NCBI RefSeq assembly: GCF_002162315.1
Contig: NZ_CP021416.1
Location: forward strand, 1,996,207-2,060,206
From: Sulfurospirillum diekertiae
GTDB lineage: Bacteria > Campylobacterota > Campylobacteria > Campylobacterales > Sulfurospirillaceae
DNA length: 64,000 nucleotides
Reading direction: 5' to 3'
Each line of letters begins with the position of its first letter. Positions within the stretch are counted from its first letter, which is position 1. Positions 9,494 through 19,211 of this stretch are shown here, piece by piece. A program made the translations under genes and the position numbers. The notes beneath the pieces were generated by a model, which was not told where the DNA came from, did not search any database, and was given only the letters and a program-made list of their open reading frames with translations.

Positions 9494-9886
9494 TCAATCC
9501 CTTTGTTCTTCATACGAAGGTGCTTCCACACTCTCGGTTTTAATTTTGCTTTCACCCTCAAAAATGGCTTTGGCTTCAATGATCAGCTCTTTAGAAATAA
9601 CTTTCCCCAAAAACTTACCACCCTCTAATACTTCAACATTATCACAATTGGCATTACCTTCAAAGAGACCATTGATAATCAAACGACTGGCGTTAATCTC
9701 ACCACTAATTCTGCCTTGCTTTCCAATAGTCACAATGCTATCAGAGAGCACTTTCCCAATAATGGCACCATCAACATGTAAACGTGTTTGGCAATTAAAA
9801 ATACCCTCTATTTTTGCACCACTGGCTACGATGGTTGTCTCGGAAGCGGGTATTGAGCATTGATCAGCTTTATTAAAGATTCCCAT
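9494..9886 (-). CDS. Bactofilin (CcmA-type cytoskeletal protein)
   Basis: A 130-residue bactofilin: a short polar N-terminus, then a beta-helical core (about residues 20-115) of repeating hydrophobic strands such as KIEGIFNCQTRLHVDGAIIG and GRISGEINASRLIING, and a charged tail. Bactofilins polymerise without nucleotides at the membrane; H. pylori CcmA sets helical shape with the Csd peptidases. The first 61 bases lie inside the M23 peptidase gene, and the start has a GAGAG site. The overlap with an endopeptidase gene supports a joint role in cell shape. Confidence 0.93.
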   Translation of the reverse strand: MGIFNKADQCSIPASETTIVASGAKIEGIFNCQTRLHVDGAIIGKVLSDSIVTIGKQGRISGEINASRLIINGLFEGNANCDNVEVLEGGKFLGKVISKELIIEAKAIFEGESKIKTESVEAPSYEEQRD

Positions 9887-10725
9887 GTTACTCTCTTCTC
9901 CTTTTTAAAGATTTCAGCAAAATTAGAACCACGCCATCGTAAAAAAGGTTGTGGATCAAGTATTCTACCAATGAATTTTACCTCATAATGTAAATGAGGA
10001 CCTGTTGTCATTCCACTAGCACCTGAATAAGCGATCATATCGCCTTTTTTTACAAATTGTCCCTCTTTGACAACGGGTTTATTTTGTAAATGTGCATAAT
10101 AACTTTCAAATCCATAATTATGGCTCAGTGAAACAACATTGCCATAACCGCTGTTTTGATTATACTGTACAAACTTGACCACCCCATCAGCCGGTGCTAA
10201 AATAGGTGTCCCAATAGGCGCTCTAAGATCAATTCCCGTATGAAATTCTTTACGTTTTAAAATCGGATTATCTCTCCATCCAAAAGGAGAAGAAATTTCA
10301 CTATATGCCATAACATCGCCACTTGGGATGTTATCGAAAAATGTTTTTTGTTGTATAATTGTAAGGTCAATCTCTTCAAGACGACTATCAATATTCTCTT
10401 CCTCGTTCGTACGAAGACCCATCATCTCTTCCATGTTACTGATTTTATCACGAATATTTTCATACTCTTGAGCTTTTTCAGAAACTTTACTTTGGAGTTC
10501 CTCGTTTTGAACTAAAAGAAGATTTCGCTCAGAAACAGCACTCTCTTTTTTTGCCTCAAGGCTTGAAACTTCATTCATTAAAAAGAGAATGACAAAGCTA
10601 CCTACCAAGATAACCAATGCGACAAAGAGCGTAAAGTAAAGTAAAAATTTTTTAATCAGTTGATGCAATAAAAAATGCCGTGAACCATTGACATCAGAAA
10701 TAGTGACTGTAAACTTATTTCTCAC
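9826..10725 (-). CDS. M23-family peptidoglycan endopeptidase, membrane-anchored (Csd1/Csd2-like)
   Basis: A 299-residue type II membrane protein. It has an N-terminal transmembrane segment (about residues 28-52), a coiled coil (about 53-105) and a C-terminal LytM/M23 zinc peptidase domain. The zinc ligands are complete: H and D in FHTGIDLRAP and the HLHYEV motif, with a further His in YYAHL. By analogy with the H. pylori Csd proteins it trims peptide crosslinks to give helical shape. It overlaps bactofilin by 61 bases and folC by 11. Whether it matches csd1 or csd2 cannot be told from one copy. Confidence 0.9.
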   Translation of the reverse strand: MRNKFTVTISDVNGSRHFLLHQLIKKFLLYFTLFVALVILVGSFVILFLMNEVSSLEAKKESAVSERNLLLVQNEELQSKVSEKAQEYENIRDKISNMEEMMGLRTNEEENIDSRLEEIDLTIIQQKTFFDNIPSGDVMAYSEISSPFGWRDNPILKRKEFHTGIDLRAPIGTPILAPADGVVKFVQYNQNSGYGNVVSLSHNYGFESYYAHLQNKPVVKEGQFVKKGDMIAYSGASGMTTGPHLHYEVKFIGRILDPQPFLRWRGSNFAEIFKKEKRVTWESLIKLINAQYPLPRQPS

Positions 10726-11869
10726 TTAACCCCTTTAAAAAGGCTTCCACTACCGAAAAAGAGCCAAAGACAAGATACTCTTTATCGCTTTGTATGGTGA
10801 TAAAAGAAGAGATAGGAAGTTCGAGAGCTTTAGCAACAATATATATATCACGCTTATCGGCAGCACGTGGACTGTCAATCTCAATTACTTGAACCTCTTC
10901 AACAACAGGTTTTAAAATTTTTAAAATGGTTTTAAAATCCTTATCCTTATAGCTATTATAGACCAAAACAACCTTTTTTTCGCCTAAACTTGCTACCAAG
11001 GCTTCTGCTGCCATTACATTATGCCCAACATCTACCGTGACATTAGGTAAAAGTTTTTGACAACGCCCTTGTAAAACGACCGGTGAAAAAATATCTAAAT
11101 TGCTATCATATCCAAGTACGTTTAATGCGCAAAGTGCCGTTTTGAAATTTTCTTTGAGATACATTGGCAAACCAAATTTATCACTATACCCATCCAATTT
11201 GGAACTAAACGTTTTATCAAAAAAATCGTTCACATCATAGAGATGGCTCTTGAGTTCTTTCACCTTGGTCAATGCAATAGGATGAATTTTAGCATCATAC
11301 TGTTTGGCTAAAACAATATCGCCAGTTGCACTGTTGATCTTCGTCTGAGCAATTTCTTCGATCGTTTGTCCTAAAAAAGATTGATGATCGAGTCCTATAG
11401 GTGTAATAATGGAAAGACATTTTGGAAAAACATTGGTCGCATCAAACTCGCCACCAAGCCCAGCTTCAAGGACAACATAATCACATCTCTTACAAAAAAT
11501 GCTCATGGCTAAAAGTGTCGTATATTCAAAATAAGAGAGCGATTCTGCCATATCAGGATCAAGCCATACAAGAAGTTCCTCATGCGCTTGCTCTAATGTT
11601 TCATCATCAATATCTGTACCATTGAGCCAAATGCGTTCATTAAATTTGAGAATATGAGGGGACGTATAATGCCCTACCTGTAAACCATTATGAAAAAGCA
11701 TGTGTGCCAAAAAACGTCCTGTTGTTCCTTTACCATTGGTTCCAACAATATGAATAATTTTGGGAAGTCTTAAATGAGATACTATACTTTGATACGCTTT
11801 GGGCATACGAGCATAATCAATCTCATCGTAAAAAAGCGGTTTCGTTGCTAAAAATGGTTGAAGTTGCAT
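10715..11869 (-). CDS. folC: Bifunctional dihydrofolate synthase / folylpolyglutamate synthase
   Basis: FolC joins glutamate to dihydropteroate and extends the polyglutamate tail of folates. The 384-residue Mur-ligase-like enzyme has the P-loop HIVGTNGKGTTG, the TSPHILKFNERI loop, VVLEAGLGGEFDATNVF, and the substrate-binding TPIGLDHQSFLG. The C-terminal domain has VDVGHNVMAAE. It shares one base with the cyclase gene upstream. Its position between lptE and the shape genes matches the order I recall for H. pylori and C. jejuni. Confidence 0.95.
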   Translation of the reverse strand: MQLQPFLATKPLFYDEIDYARMPKAYQSIVSHLRLPKIIHIVGTNGKGTTGRFLAHMLFHNGLQVGHYTSPHILKFNERIWLNGTDIDDETLEQAHEELLVWLDPDMAESLSYFEYTTLLAMSIFCKRCDYVVLEAGLGGEFDATNVFPKCLSIITPIGLDHQSFLGQTIEEIAQTKINSATGDIVLAKQYDAKIHPIALTKVKELKSHLYDVNDFFDKTFSSKLDGYSDKFGLPMYLKENFKTALCALNVLGYDSNLDIFSPVVLQGRCQKLLPNVTVDVGHNVMAAEALVASLGEKKVVLVYNSYKDKDFKTILKILKPVVEEVQVIEIDSPRAADKRDIYIVAKALELPISSFITIQSDKEYLVFGSFSVVEAFLKGLSEK

Positions 11870-13413
11870 TAAAGCACAGGTAACACTTGATTACGTCCTG
11901 CCTCTTTCGCTTTATATAAAAAGCTATCAGCGGAACCTATTGTTTCTTCTTTAGACTTCTCTAAAGAACGCTGTGCGACACCACAACTCACCGTAACATT
12001 AATGCGTTCATTTTTATACAAAAACTTAAATTGCTCTACAATGGCACGAATTTTATCGGCAAAATGGATGGCCTGAGCAAGATCAATGCTTGGAAGAATC
12101 ACTAAAAATTCTTCACCACCATAACGACCTACAAAATCGACTTGACGCACATATTTTCGTAAAATTTTGCCTAAGGTAGAGAGAATGACATCACCCGCTT
12201 CATGTCCATACGTATCATTGACCATTTTAAAGTGATCAATATCAATAAAACAGATCGTATAATCAACTTTATACCGCATAAAAGCATCTTCAACACGTCC
12301 AAGTTCATTGGCTAAAGCTCTCTTGGTTGCTACATGGGTTAAGTAATCTTCTTTAACTTCTTGTTTCGCGACTAACAGAGCTGATTCTAATTTTGAGACA
12401 CGATTCTGAAGCTTGGTAATTGTTTCTTGATTACTTGTCATCTTTTCGCTCAAAGATTTTGTCTCGCTTTCCAAAGAAGAGGCAATATTGAGAAGTTTTA
12501 CATGAACATTTTCAAAACTATCATGTTCAAAATTAATGCTTTGCAAATCCGCTTTGATAACTTTCACTTGCTCATGACTCACATTACTGCTTTGAATCAA
12601 TTCAAAAATCTTTTTATTGATGTCATCAAGAATTTTATCTAGTGCTGAAACTTTCTTTTGCACTTCAGCTTTATCAAGCTCAATACGCTTTGAAATAAGC
12701 CCTTTCAGCTCTTTTTGAAGGGCTGGAGTACCTAGAGCATCAGGAGAACTACGTAATTCATTACCAATCGATGCTAATTCATCATTCATACCAGAAGCAA
12801 TAGATGGAGCCAGCGAAGCAATAATGAGAGGAACAAGTGCCCCATAAAGTTCGGTACTGGTATCTTTGCTCATAATTTTAATCAAATCTCGCACCATTGC
12901 TTCAAGATCATCTTTATTGACATGCCCAAAAGAATCCAATTTTTTAAGATAGCTATCATCATAATTTGAGATAAAATCAAACCATTTTTCTTTCACAAGC
13001 TCAATAGATTGGAGGTTTTGGTGAAAATCGAGACGCTCTAAGGAGGCATTCGCCAAACTGGTTGCTTTTGCATCATGTAAAAGGGTAATCGCTTGCAACA
13101 CTCGTTTGGTCAGAATCGCTAGCGTGTTGACCATTTTAAGAGCATCCCCTTCATTCGCGCGGTTCAGTTTTGCAACCAAAAAGGCAAGAAGCTCATCGAC
13201 ATTACTAATACTAAATCGTTTCATATCTGTTGCAATGTTTGGATCTAGCTTTTTAGTGTACTTATCTACTTTTTGACAATCCTCAACAATCACCCCTTTT
13301 TGTTTGGCAACTTTACAGAAAATTTTTGAATAATTATCGGGTGTTAAATTAAGATGCTCCGCTTTAATGAGTTCTAATGTATCTTTAATGATTTCATTGA
13401 TTGTTGTTGCCAT
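11869..13413 (-). CDS. Diguanylate cyclase (GGDEF) with long helical N-terminal region
   Basis: A 514-residue protein likely to make cyclic-di-GMP from two GTP. The C-terminal GGDEF domain has the active site GRYGGEEFLVIL, preceded by an RxxD inhibitory site (RQVD) five residues upstream, and TICFIDIDHFKMVNDTYGH. The N-terminal 330 residues are helical, with coiled coils and no transmembrane segment, so it is probably cytosolic. The longer frame to 13536 runs into lptE and lacks a binding site. The ATG at 13413 has AAAGGA before it and was chosen. It overlaps lptE by 20 bases. Confidence 0.9.
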   Translation of the reverse strand: MATTINEIIKDTLELIKAEHLNLTPDNYSKIFCKVAKQKGVIVEDCQKVDKYTKKLDPNIATDMKRFSISNVDELLAFLVAKLNRANEGDALKMVNTLAILTKRVLQAITLLHDAKATSLANASLERLDFHQNLQSIELVKEKWFDFISNYDDSYLKKLDSFGHVNKDDLEAMVRDLIKIMSKDTSTELYGALVPLIIASLAPSIASGMNDELASIGNELRSSPDALGTPALQKELKGLISKRIELDKAEVQKKVSALDKILDDINKKIFELIQSSNVSHEQVKVIKADLQSINFEHDSFENVHVKLLNIASSLESETKSLSEKMTSNQETITKLQNRVSKLESALLVAKQEVKEDYLTHVATKRALANELGRVEDAFMRYKVDYTICFIDIDHFKMVNDTYGHEAGDVILSTLGKILRKYVRQVDFVGRYGGEEFLVILPSIDLAQAIHFADKIRAIVEQFKFLYKNERINVTVSCGVAQRSLEKSKEETIGSADSFLYKAKEAGRNQVLPVL

Positions 13414-13912
13414 TGCGAAGTCCTTTAATAGCAATTTTAGAAACAAACTCATCCAAAGCGTCTTGTGATGCATAGCGAATAGCATCAAAACGATTATTGT
13501 CAGAAACAACACTGTTGGATTCAATTGAAAAGTCATATTCGCCAGTAGCGGTTAATTTCTGAATTTTTTTAGCTTCGTCTTCATAATCTATTGCTAAGAC
13601 AACGGTAACTTTATACGCAACAACATAGCCGTATTTATCATACACGGTAGGAGAAAAACCAATTCCATTGATCTTTACATGTAAAACACTGTCTGCTTGT
13701 TCCTTCGCAACCAACTTTGCACCAAAACGACTGACAATCGCTTCATTGACAGCATCTTTTATGAGAACACTATTTCTTGGATCTTGTCTTGAGATCGAAA
13801 CTTCCGCATATATTTTATTTCCTAATGCATTCTTTGTATAATAGGATGCTGGCTTGTAACCACATCCAATTAAAAATGTTACTATCAAGAGTCCAAGAAA
13901 TAGTCGTTTCAT
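13394..13912 (-). CDS. lptE: LPS-assembly lipoprotein LptE-like
   Basis: A 172-residue lipoprotein. The signal peptide MKKLFLGL-like start (MKRLFLGLLIVTF) ends in the lipobox LIGC, with Cys about 17. The mature part has GYKPAS, a region SRQDPRNSVLIKDAVNEAIVSRFG and a beta-rich C-terminus, the layout of LptE, which plugs the LptD pore that places LPS in the outer membrane. Sequence similarity in this family is low. The position directly after leuS, as in E. coli, is the strongest support. One exact palindrome at 13674 is read as LHVK. Confidence 0.78.
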   Translation of the reverse strand: MKRLFLGLLIVTFLIGCGYKPASYYTKNALGNKIYAEVSISRQDPRNSVLIKDAVNEAIVSRFGAKLVAKEQADSVLHVKINGIGFSPTVYDKYGYVVAYKVTVVLAIDYEDEAKKIQKLTATGEYDFSIESNSVVSDNNRFDAIRYASQDALDEFVSKIAIKGLRNGNNNQ

Positions 13913-13913
13913 C

Positions 13914-16361
13914 TTATTTTACCACCAAATTAATCAGTTTATTGGGAACATAAATCTCTTTAAGAAGTGTACTTACCTCTAGCCATTTTGTAACGCTCTC
14001 TTTACCAAGACGTAAAGCCTCCTCTTTTGAGATGGAGGTTTCTACTTCAATTTCAGCGCGTTTTTTACCATTGACGGTCACCGCGAGTATCATACAATCT
14101 TCTACAAAAACTTCTTCTTTGAGCGTAATCGGTGCTAGATTGGTACATCCAAAAAGACTCTCACTCATCTCCCAGCAAAGATGGGGAACAATAGGTTCCA
14201 AAAGATTAAGGAGAATAAAATACCCCTCTGACCAAACAGCTTTATCTTCTTGTTCACTAAGGGCATTAAGTGCTTCCATACATGCAGCAATCAGCGTATT
14301 AAAGGTATAACTTCCCTCATAGATCTCATTCGATTTTTTAAGTGCTTCATAGACTTTCTTACGTGCATATTTTGATTCTTTAGACAAAGATGCATGATCA
14401 ATACTCGGAATTGCTTTACATGTAAACGCATTTTCACTCTTCTGTGCAAAGCGTTTTAAAAATCTAAAAGCACCTTCTACAGCACTGTCATTCCACTCAA
14501 GCTCTTTTGAGGAGGTGCAGCAAAAAGAATAAAAAAGGCGTGCAGTATCTGCACCATAAGTTTTAATAATGGCATCAGGATCAACGGTATTACCTTTAGA
14601 CTTGCTCATTTTTGAACCGTCTTTAAGTACCATTCCTTGTGTAAGTAGATTGGCAAATGGCTCGTCACAATTTACGTAACCCAAATCGCGCAAGACTTTG
14701 GTAAAGAAACGTGAATAGAGTAAGTGCAAAATAGCATGCTCAATGCCACCCACATATTGATCGACGTTCATCCAATAGTTTGCACTTGCTTTATCAAAAG
14801 GGACATCATTCCAAAGCGATGGATCCGTGGTGTAGCGTAGGAAATACCAACTGGATTGGAAGAAAGTGTCCATTGTATCGGTTTCACGAACAGCTTCACC
14901 ATTACATATAGGACATTTTGTGTGCTTCCATGTGGGGTGTTTATCCAAAGGATTTCCCTCGCCTTTGATTTCAACATCTTCAGGAAGCGCCACAGGAAGA
15001 TTTTCAAATTTTTCAGGCACCAATCCGCATTTCGGACAGTGAATCATAGGAATAGGTGCACCCCAATAACGTTGGCGGCTAATACCCCAATCACGAAGTT
15101 TGTAGTTAATGACTTTTGTACCAATTTTTTGTGCCTCAAAATGGGCAATCATTGCTTTTTGTGCACTTTTAGAATCAAGCCCTGTAAATTCACCTGAATT
15201 CACTAATGTGCCGTATTCTGTTGTAGCCATACTGCCATCAAATGGAGCTGTTGTTTCAATACTTTGAATAATTGATAAATGATACTTTTTGGCAAACTCA
15301 AAATCTCTCTCATCGTGTGCAGGAACAGCCATAACCGCACCTCCACCGTACTCGATTAAAACGAAATTTGCAACCCAAACGGGTACATTTTTACCCGTCA
15401 ATGGATGAATCACATCCAGTTCAAGGCTAACGCCTTCTTTGGGGGCTTGTGCGCGATCCCTTGCTCCCACACTTTGCATTTTTTTGATTTGCGCAATTTT
15501 GTCTTCACTGAGTAGCTTGTGTTCTATGAGATGTTTTACAATGGGATGTTCAGGCGCTAAGGCTGAATAACTGACTCCAAAAATCGTATCGGGACGGGTG
15601 GTGAATACTTTGTAACTTTCAAATTGATGACCCAGTTTTGCCTGAGAAGCGGCGCTAAGACTAAAAGAAAATTCTAAACCTTCACTTCTACCAATCCAAT
15701 TTTCTTGCATCGTGAGAACTTGATTTGGCCAACCTGCACGCAATTTTTCACAATCGTCCAAGAGTTCTTGTGCATACTGAGTGATTTTAAGGTAGTAACC
15801 TGGGAGCAAACGTTGCTCTACGGGATTATCACATCGCCAACAACATCCCTCTTCGACTTGTTCATTGGCAAGAACGGTTTGACACGTATTACACCAGTTA
15901 AGTGTTGCGCTCTTTTGATACACCAACCCTTTATTAAACATCTCAATAAAAATACGTTGTTCATGTTTGGTGTAAAGAACATCACTGGCGGCAAACTCTC
16001 TTTTTTTAGAAAAGGACAAGCCTAATGATGCAAGCTCTTTACGCATATAATCAATATTTTCATATGTCCATTTTTTAGGATGAACTCCATGTTTAATAGC
16101 AGCATTTTCAGCTGGCATACCAAAACTATCCCAACCGATGGGATGCAAGACATTAAAACCATTTTTACGGTGATGCCTTGCTATGGCGTCCCCTATGGTA
16201 TAGTTGCGGACATGCCCCATATGAATACGTCCGCTCGGATAGGGAAACATACTTAAAATATATTTTTTCTTTTTAGTCATATCTGCAAGGGGTTCAAACG
16301 CATTGGTCTGATCCCACTTTTGTTGCCATTTTTTTTCAAGTTCTAAAGGATTGTAAAGCAT
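13914..16361 (-). CDS. leuS: Leucyl-tRNA synthetase
   Basis: An 815-residue class I synthetase that charges tRNA-Leu. It has the HIGH motif in [15 protein letters not shown], a zinc-binding cysteine set (CNTC...CWRC), the CP1 editing domain ([22 protein letters not shown]), a second Cys pair set (CPKC...CPIC) and KMSKS in [15 protein letters not shown]. Length is normal for bacteria. lptE starts one base after its stop and secF ends 10 bases before its start. The palindrome at 14415 is read as FTCK. Confidence 0.98.
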   Translation of the reverse strand: MLYNPLELEKKWQQKWDQTNAFEPLADMTKKKKYILSMFPYPSGRIHMGHVRNYTIGDAIARHHRKNGFNVLHPIGWDSFGMPAENAAIKHGVHPKKWTYENIDYMRKELASLGLSFSKKREFAASDVLYTKHEQRIFIEMFNKGLVYQKSATLNWCNTCQTVLANEQVEEGCCWRCDNPVEQRLLPGYYLKITQYAQELLDDCEKLRAGWPNQVLTMQENWIGRSEGLEFSFSLSAASQAKLGHQFESYKVFTTRPDTIFGVSYSALAPEHPIVKHLIEHKLLSEDKIAQIKKMQSVGARDRAQAPKEGVSLELDVIHPLTGKNVPVWVANFVLIEYGGGAVMAVPAHDERDFEFAKKYHLSIIQSIETTAPFDGSMATTEYGTLVNSGEFTGLDSKSAQKAMIAHFEAQKIGTKVINYKLRDWGISRQRYWGAPIPMIHCPKCGLVPEKFENLPVALPEDVEIKGEGNPLDKHPTWKHTKCPICNGEAVRETDTMDTFFQSSWYFLRYTTDPSLWNDVPFDKASANYWMNVDQYVGGIEHAILHLLYSRFFTKVLRDLGYVNCDEPFANLLTQGMVLKDGSKMSKSKGNTVDPDAIIKTYGADTARLFYSFCCTSSKELEWNDSAVEGAFRFLKRFAQKSENAFTCKAIPSIDHASLSKESKYARKKVYEALKKSNEIYEGSYTFNTLIAACMEALNALSEQEDKAVWSEGYFILLNLLEPIVPHLCWEMSESLFGCTNLAPITLKEEVFVEDCMILAVTVNGKKRAEIEVETSISKEEALRLGKESVTKWLEVSTLLKEIYVPNKLINLVVK

Positions 16362-16371
16362 CTTCTCTCCA

Positions 16372-17349
16372 TCAAATCAAACGGTACCTTTTTCGTACTG
16401 TGAGCGCATTTTTTTCTTTTTCAATTCTATTTTTCTCTTTGAGTGCTATATTAGCTTTATATTTTTCAACATTAAAGCCAATTAACGTTAAAAATGGCGC
16501 TGAAATAAAAATAGAGCTGTAAGTACCAATGATAACACCAAGTAACATGGTAAAACTAAAGCCATGAATAATCTCTCCACCAAAAACATAAAGGGTTAAA
16601 ACAACAAAGAAAACCAATAAAGAAGTAATAATGGTTCGAGAGAGTGTTTTAGAGACACAAATATCAATAATTTCTGAAAAATTCGTATTTTTTGTCTCTT
16701 CAAGTTCTTCACGAATACGATCAAAAATAATAATCGTATCGTTCAGTGAGTAGCCAATCAGTGTTAAAACAGCCGCCAATACATCAAGACTAAATTCGAT
16801 ATCGAATAAAATAATAGCCCCTAATGTAATGGTAATATCATGCAACAATGTAATAACAGAAGCAATAGCAAACTTCCATTCAAAACGAACAGCGACATAG
16901 ATTAAGATACCAATCATTGCTAAAACAGCCGATATAATGCCTTTTGATCGTAGTTCACTTCCGATTTTTGGTCCAACAATATCTACTTTTCTAATATCAA
17001 AAGTACCCGTATCTTTTAAAAGAGTATGGATATGATCTCCGATATCTTGAGCAACGCTATCGCTCACGGTTGAAAAACGAATGACAACTTCTTCAGGTGA
17101 ACCAAATTCTGTAATCAAAGCTCCTGCAAATAATTTATCTTTAGCAAGATCTTCTCGAATCTTATCAATAGGCGCTTTTTGCTCATACTTAAGTTGAACA
17201 ACAGTTCCACCAACAAAATCAACACCGTAGTTAAATCCTTTGGTAAACACAAGAACTAACGAAAGGAAAGCTAAAATAAGTGTGGTCGTGACAAAAATAC
17301 GCGCATACTTCATAAAATTATAAATGATACCTTTTGAAAAAAATTCCAT
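16372..17349 (-). CDS. secF: Protein-export membrane protein SecF
   Basis: SecF works with SecD, using proton motive force to help finish translocation through SecYEG. The 325-residue protein has one N-terminal transmembrane helix, a periplasmic domain with [14 protein letters not shown], and five C-terminal helices that include [18 protein letters not shown] and the family motif [15 protein letters not shown]. The start chosen is the ATG at 17349, which overlaps the secD stop (TAATG); the frame extends 10 codons upstream into secD without support. It is co-transcribed with yajC and secD. Confidence 0.96.
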   Translation of the reverse strand: MEFFSKGIIYNFMKYARIFVTTTLILAFLSLVLVFTKGFNYGVDFVGGTVVQLKYEQKAPIDKIREDLAKDKLFAGALITEFGSPEEVVIRFSTVSDSVAQDIGDHIHTLLKDTGTFDIRKVDIVGPKIGSELRSKGIISAVLAMIGILIYVAVRFEWKFAIASVITLLHDITITLGAIILFDIEFSLDVLAAVLTLIGYSLNDTIIIFDRIREELEETKNTNFSEIIDICVSKTLSRTIITSLLVFFVVLTLYVFGGEIIHGFSFTMLLGVIIGTYSSIFISAPFLTLIGFNVEKYKANIALKEKNRIEKEKNALTVRKRYRLI

Positions 17350-18932
17350 TAGTGACCTCTCTTTTTCATACCAAACCAAAAACGAATGCTGTGGTTTTTC
17401 TCAATATAAGACATCAATAGCTCATAGATTCCATGGGTGCCCAAAATTGCTGTGAGCATTGAGATTAAGTTACCAATCAACATACTAATAGCAAACCCTT
17501 TAATAGGTCCCGTACCGTAAACGTAGAGGATAACGGAAGAGACGGCCAGCGTTAAGTTACCATCGACAATCGCACTCATCGCATTTTCATATCCCTTTTC
17601 AACCGCTTGCCGCACAGCTATACCTTGCCGTAAAAGTTCACGAATACGTTCATTAATAATAACATTTGCATCCACAGCCATACCAAGACTTAAAACAATA
17701 CCCGCCATACCAGGAAGTGTTAAAGTGGCGCCAAAAAGTGCCATAATGGCAATTAATAAAACAAAGTTAACCAAAAGTGCAAAGCTGGCAAAAACGCCTG
17801 CCATATGATAGTAAAGTATTAAAAATCCAACAATCAGGAAAAATCCAGAAATTAAAGCAATCGAACTTGCTTGAATACTATCAGCCCCCAAAGAAGGACC
17901 AACACTTCGTTTTTCAAGAAGCGTTACAGGTGCTAGTAAAGCACCACTACGAAGGGCAATAGCAACATCGTGCGCTTCTTTAACGCTGAAGCCTCCACTA
18001 ATCTGTCCGCTACCGCCGCCAATGCGCTCACGAATGACAGGGTCAGAATAGACTTTATTATCCAAGACGATTGCCAAACGATTGCCAATATTGCTGGCTG
18101 TAAAATCACCAAAGATTTTTGCACCTTCCGAGTTTAAGGTAAAGTTAATTACGGGTTGTTGCATCTCACTAAAAGCCACTTTGGCATCGGTTAACATGCT
18201 TCCATCAAGAATTGGAATCTCTTTCAAGATATGACGAGTCGTATCGCCTCTTGCATCGGGTAAAATAACATCACCGTATTGTGCCGCTTCTGTTGGGCTC
18301 ATTGTCGTCGTACGATCTTTTCGTTTTTCATCCACAGCCATCAGTTGTAAATGGGCAGCTTTTGCAATAAGCTCACGCGCACGTTGTTCATCTTCTGCTG
18401 TTTTAATTCCAGGCAGTTCTACAACAATTTTATCAGTGCCCTGTTTAGAAACATTGGGCTCCGCTAAACCAAATTGATCCAAACGATTACGAATCGTTTC
18501 AACCGCTTGTGAAATCGCATATTCACGAATAAGATCTTTTTCTTTATCATTTAAAGTGAGTGTATATCGAAGGGACTCTTTCGAAACTTGTAAACCACTA
18601 ACGGTTTTAAGCATCTCATCAATTTTTTTCTCTTCATCTTTATCTAAAAGAGTGAAAGAGAGTTGCTCTTCATCCAGACGAAAATCATCAATAATAATAT
18701 CTCCACTTTGCGCAAAAAATTTGATACTCGAAGCAATAGATTTAACTTTGGATTTGATGGCTTCTTCTGTTTGAACACCCAAAACCATATGCAGACCGCC
18801 TTGAAGATCAAGACCTAAGGCAATCTTAGCACCTTTGTCACTTTGCAAAAAAGTAGGCAATGAATAGCCTACTCCGAAAATAATTGCAAGAATAAAAATG
18901 ACTAAACGGTAACTAATTTTACTACTAGTCAT
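17349..18932 (-). CDS. secD: Protein translocase subunit SecD
   Basis: A 527-residue subunit of SecDF. It has a first transmembrane helix (about residues 10-28), the GLDLQGGLHMVLGV motif, two periplasmic P1 parts, and five C-terminal helices with GMAVDANVIINERIRE, which holds a conserved Asp used for proton coupling, and AVEKGYENAMSAIVDGNLT. The ATG at 18932 overlaps the yajC stop by eight bases; a second ATG at 18947 would add five residues. The short length (615 in E. coli) is usual for this phylum. Confidence 0.95.
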   Translation of the reverse strand: MTSSKISYRLVIFILAIIFGVGYSLPTFLQSDKGAKIALGLDLQGGLHMVLGVQTEEAIKSKVKSIASSIKFFAQSGDIIIDDFRLDEEQLSFTLLDKDEEKKIDEMLKTVSGLQVSKESLRYTLTLNDKEKDLIREYAISQAVETIRNRLDQFGLAEPNVSKQGTDKIVVELPGIKTAEDEQRARELIAKAAHLQLMAVDEKRKDRTTTMSPTEAAQYGDVILPDARGDTTRHILKEIPILDGSMLTDAKVAFSEMQQPVINFTLNSEGAKIFGDFTASNIGNRLAIVLDNKVYSDPVIRERIGGGSGQISGGFSVKEAHDVAIALRSGALLAPVTLLEKRSVGPSLGADSIQASSIALISGFFLIVGFLILYYHMAGVFASFALLVNFVLLIAIMALFGATLTLPGMAGIVLSLGMAVDANVIINERIRELLRQGIAVRQAVEKGYENAMSAIVDGNLTLAVSSVILYVYGTGPIKGFAISMLIGNLISMLTAILGTHGIYELLMSYIEKNHSIRFWFGMKKRGH

Positions 18933-19200
18933 CGATTTTCTTTGCAATATATTCTCTTGAAACCTTTACAATGATGCCTTCATCATTAAGCTTAACTTTG
19001 ATAGAATCTTCTTCAGGTTTCACGACTTCACAGATTAACCCACCACTTGTAATCACTTTGTCGCCTTTTTTAAGTGCATCGAGCATTTCTTTGTGCTTTT
19101 TTACCTGTTTTTGTTGTGGTCTAATCACAAGAAAATAAAAAATTGCGAAAAGAACAACGAGGGGAAGTAAAGAAGAGAGTAAACTAGCAGAACCTTGCAT
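18925..19200 (-). CDS. yajC: Preprotein translocase subunit YajC
   Basis: A 91-residue protein of the SecDF-YajC accessory complex. It has one transmembrane helix (about residues 7-27), then the family motif FLVIRPQQKQVKKHKEML and DKVITSGGLICEV. The start is set by AAAGGA. It heads the yajC-secD-secF block. Only 11 bases separate its start from the divergent lnt start, so its promoter must lie inside lnt coding sequence. Confidence 0.96.
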   Translation of the reverse strand: MQGSASLLSSLLPLVVLFAIFYFLVIRPQQKQVKKHKEMLDALKKGDKVITSGGLICEVVKPEEDSIKVKLNDEGIIVKVSREYIAKKIDD

Positions 19201-19211
19201 GGAAATCCTTT

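Noticed and set aside
13414-13536. A longer diguanylate cyclase with a hydrophobic start
   Set aside because: This part is antiphase reading of lptE, has no ribosome binding site, and the ATG at 13413 has AAAGGA; the apparent membrane segment is an artefact.
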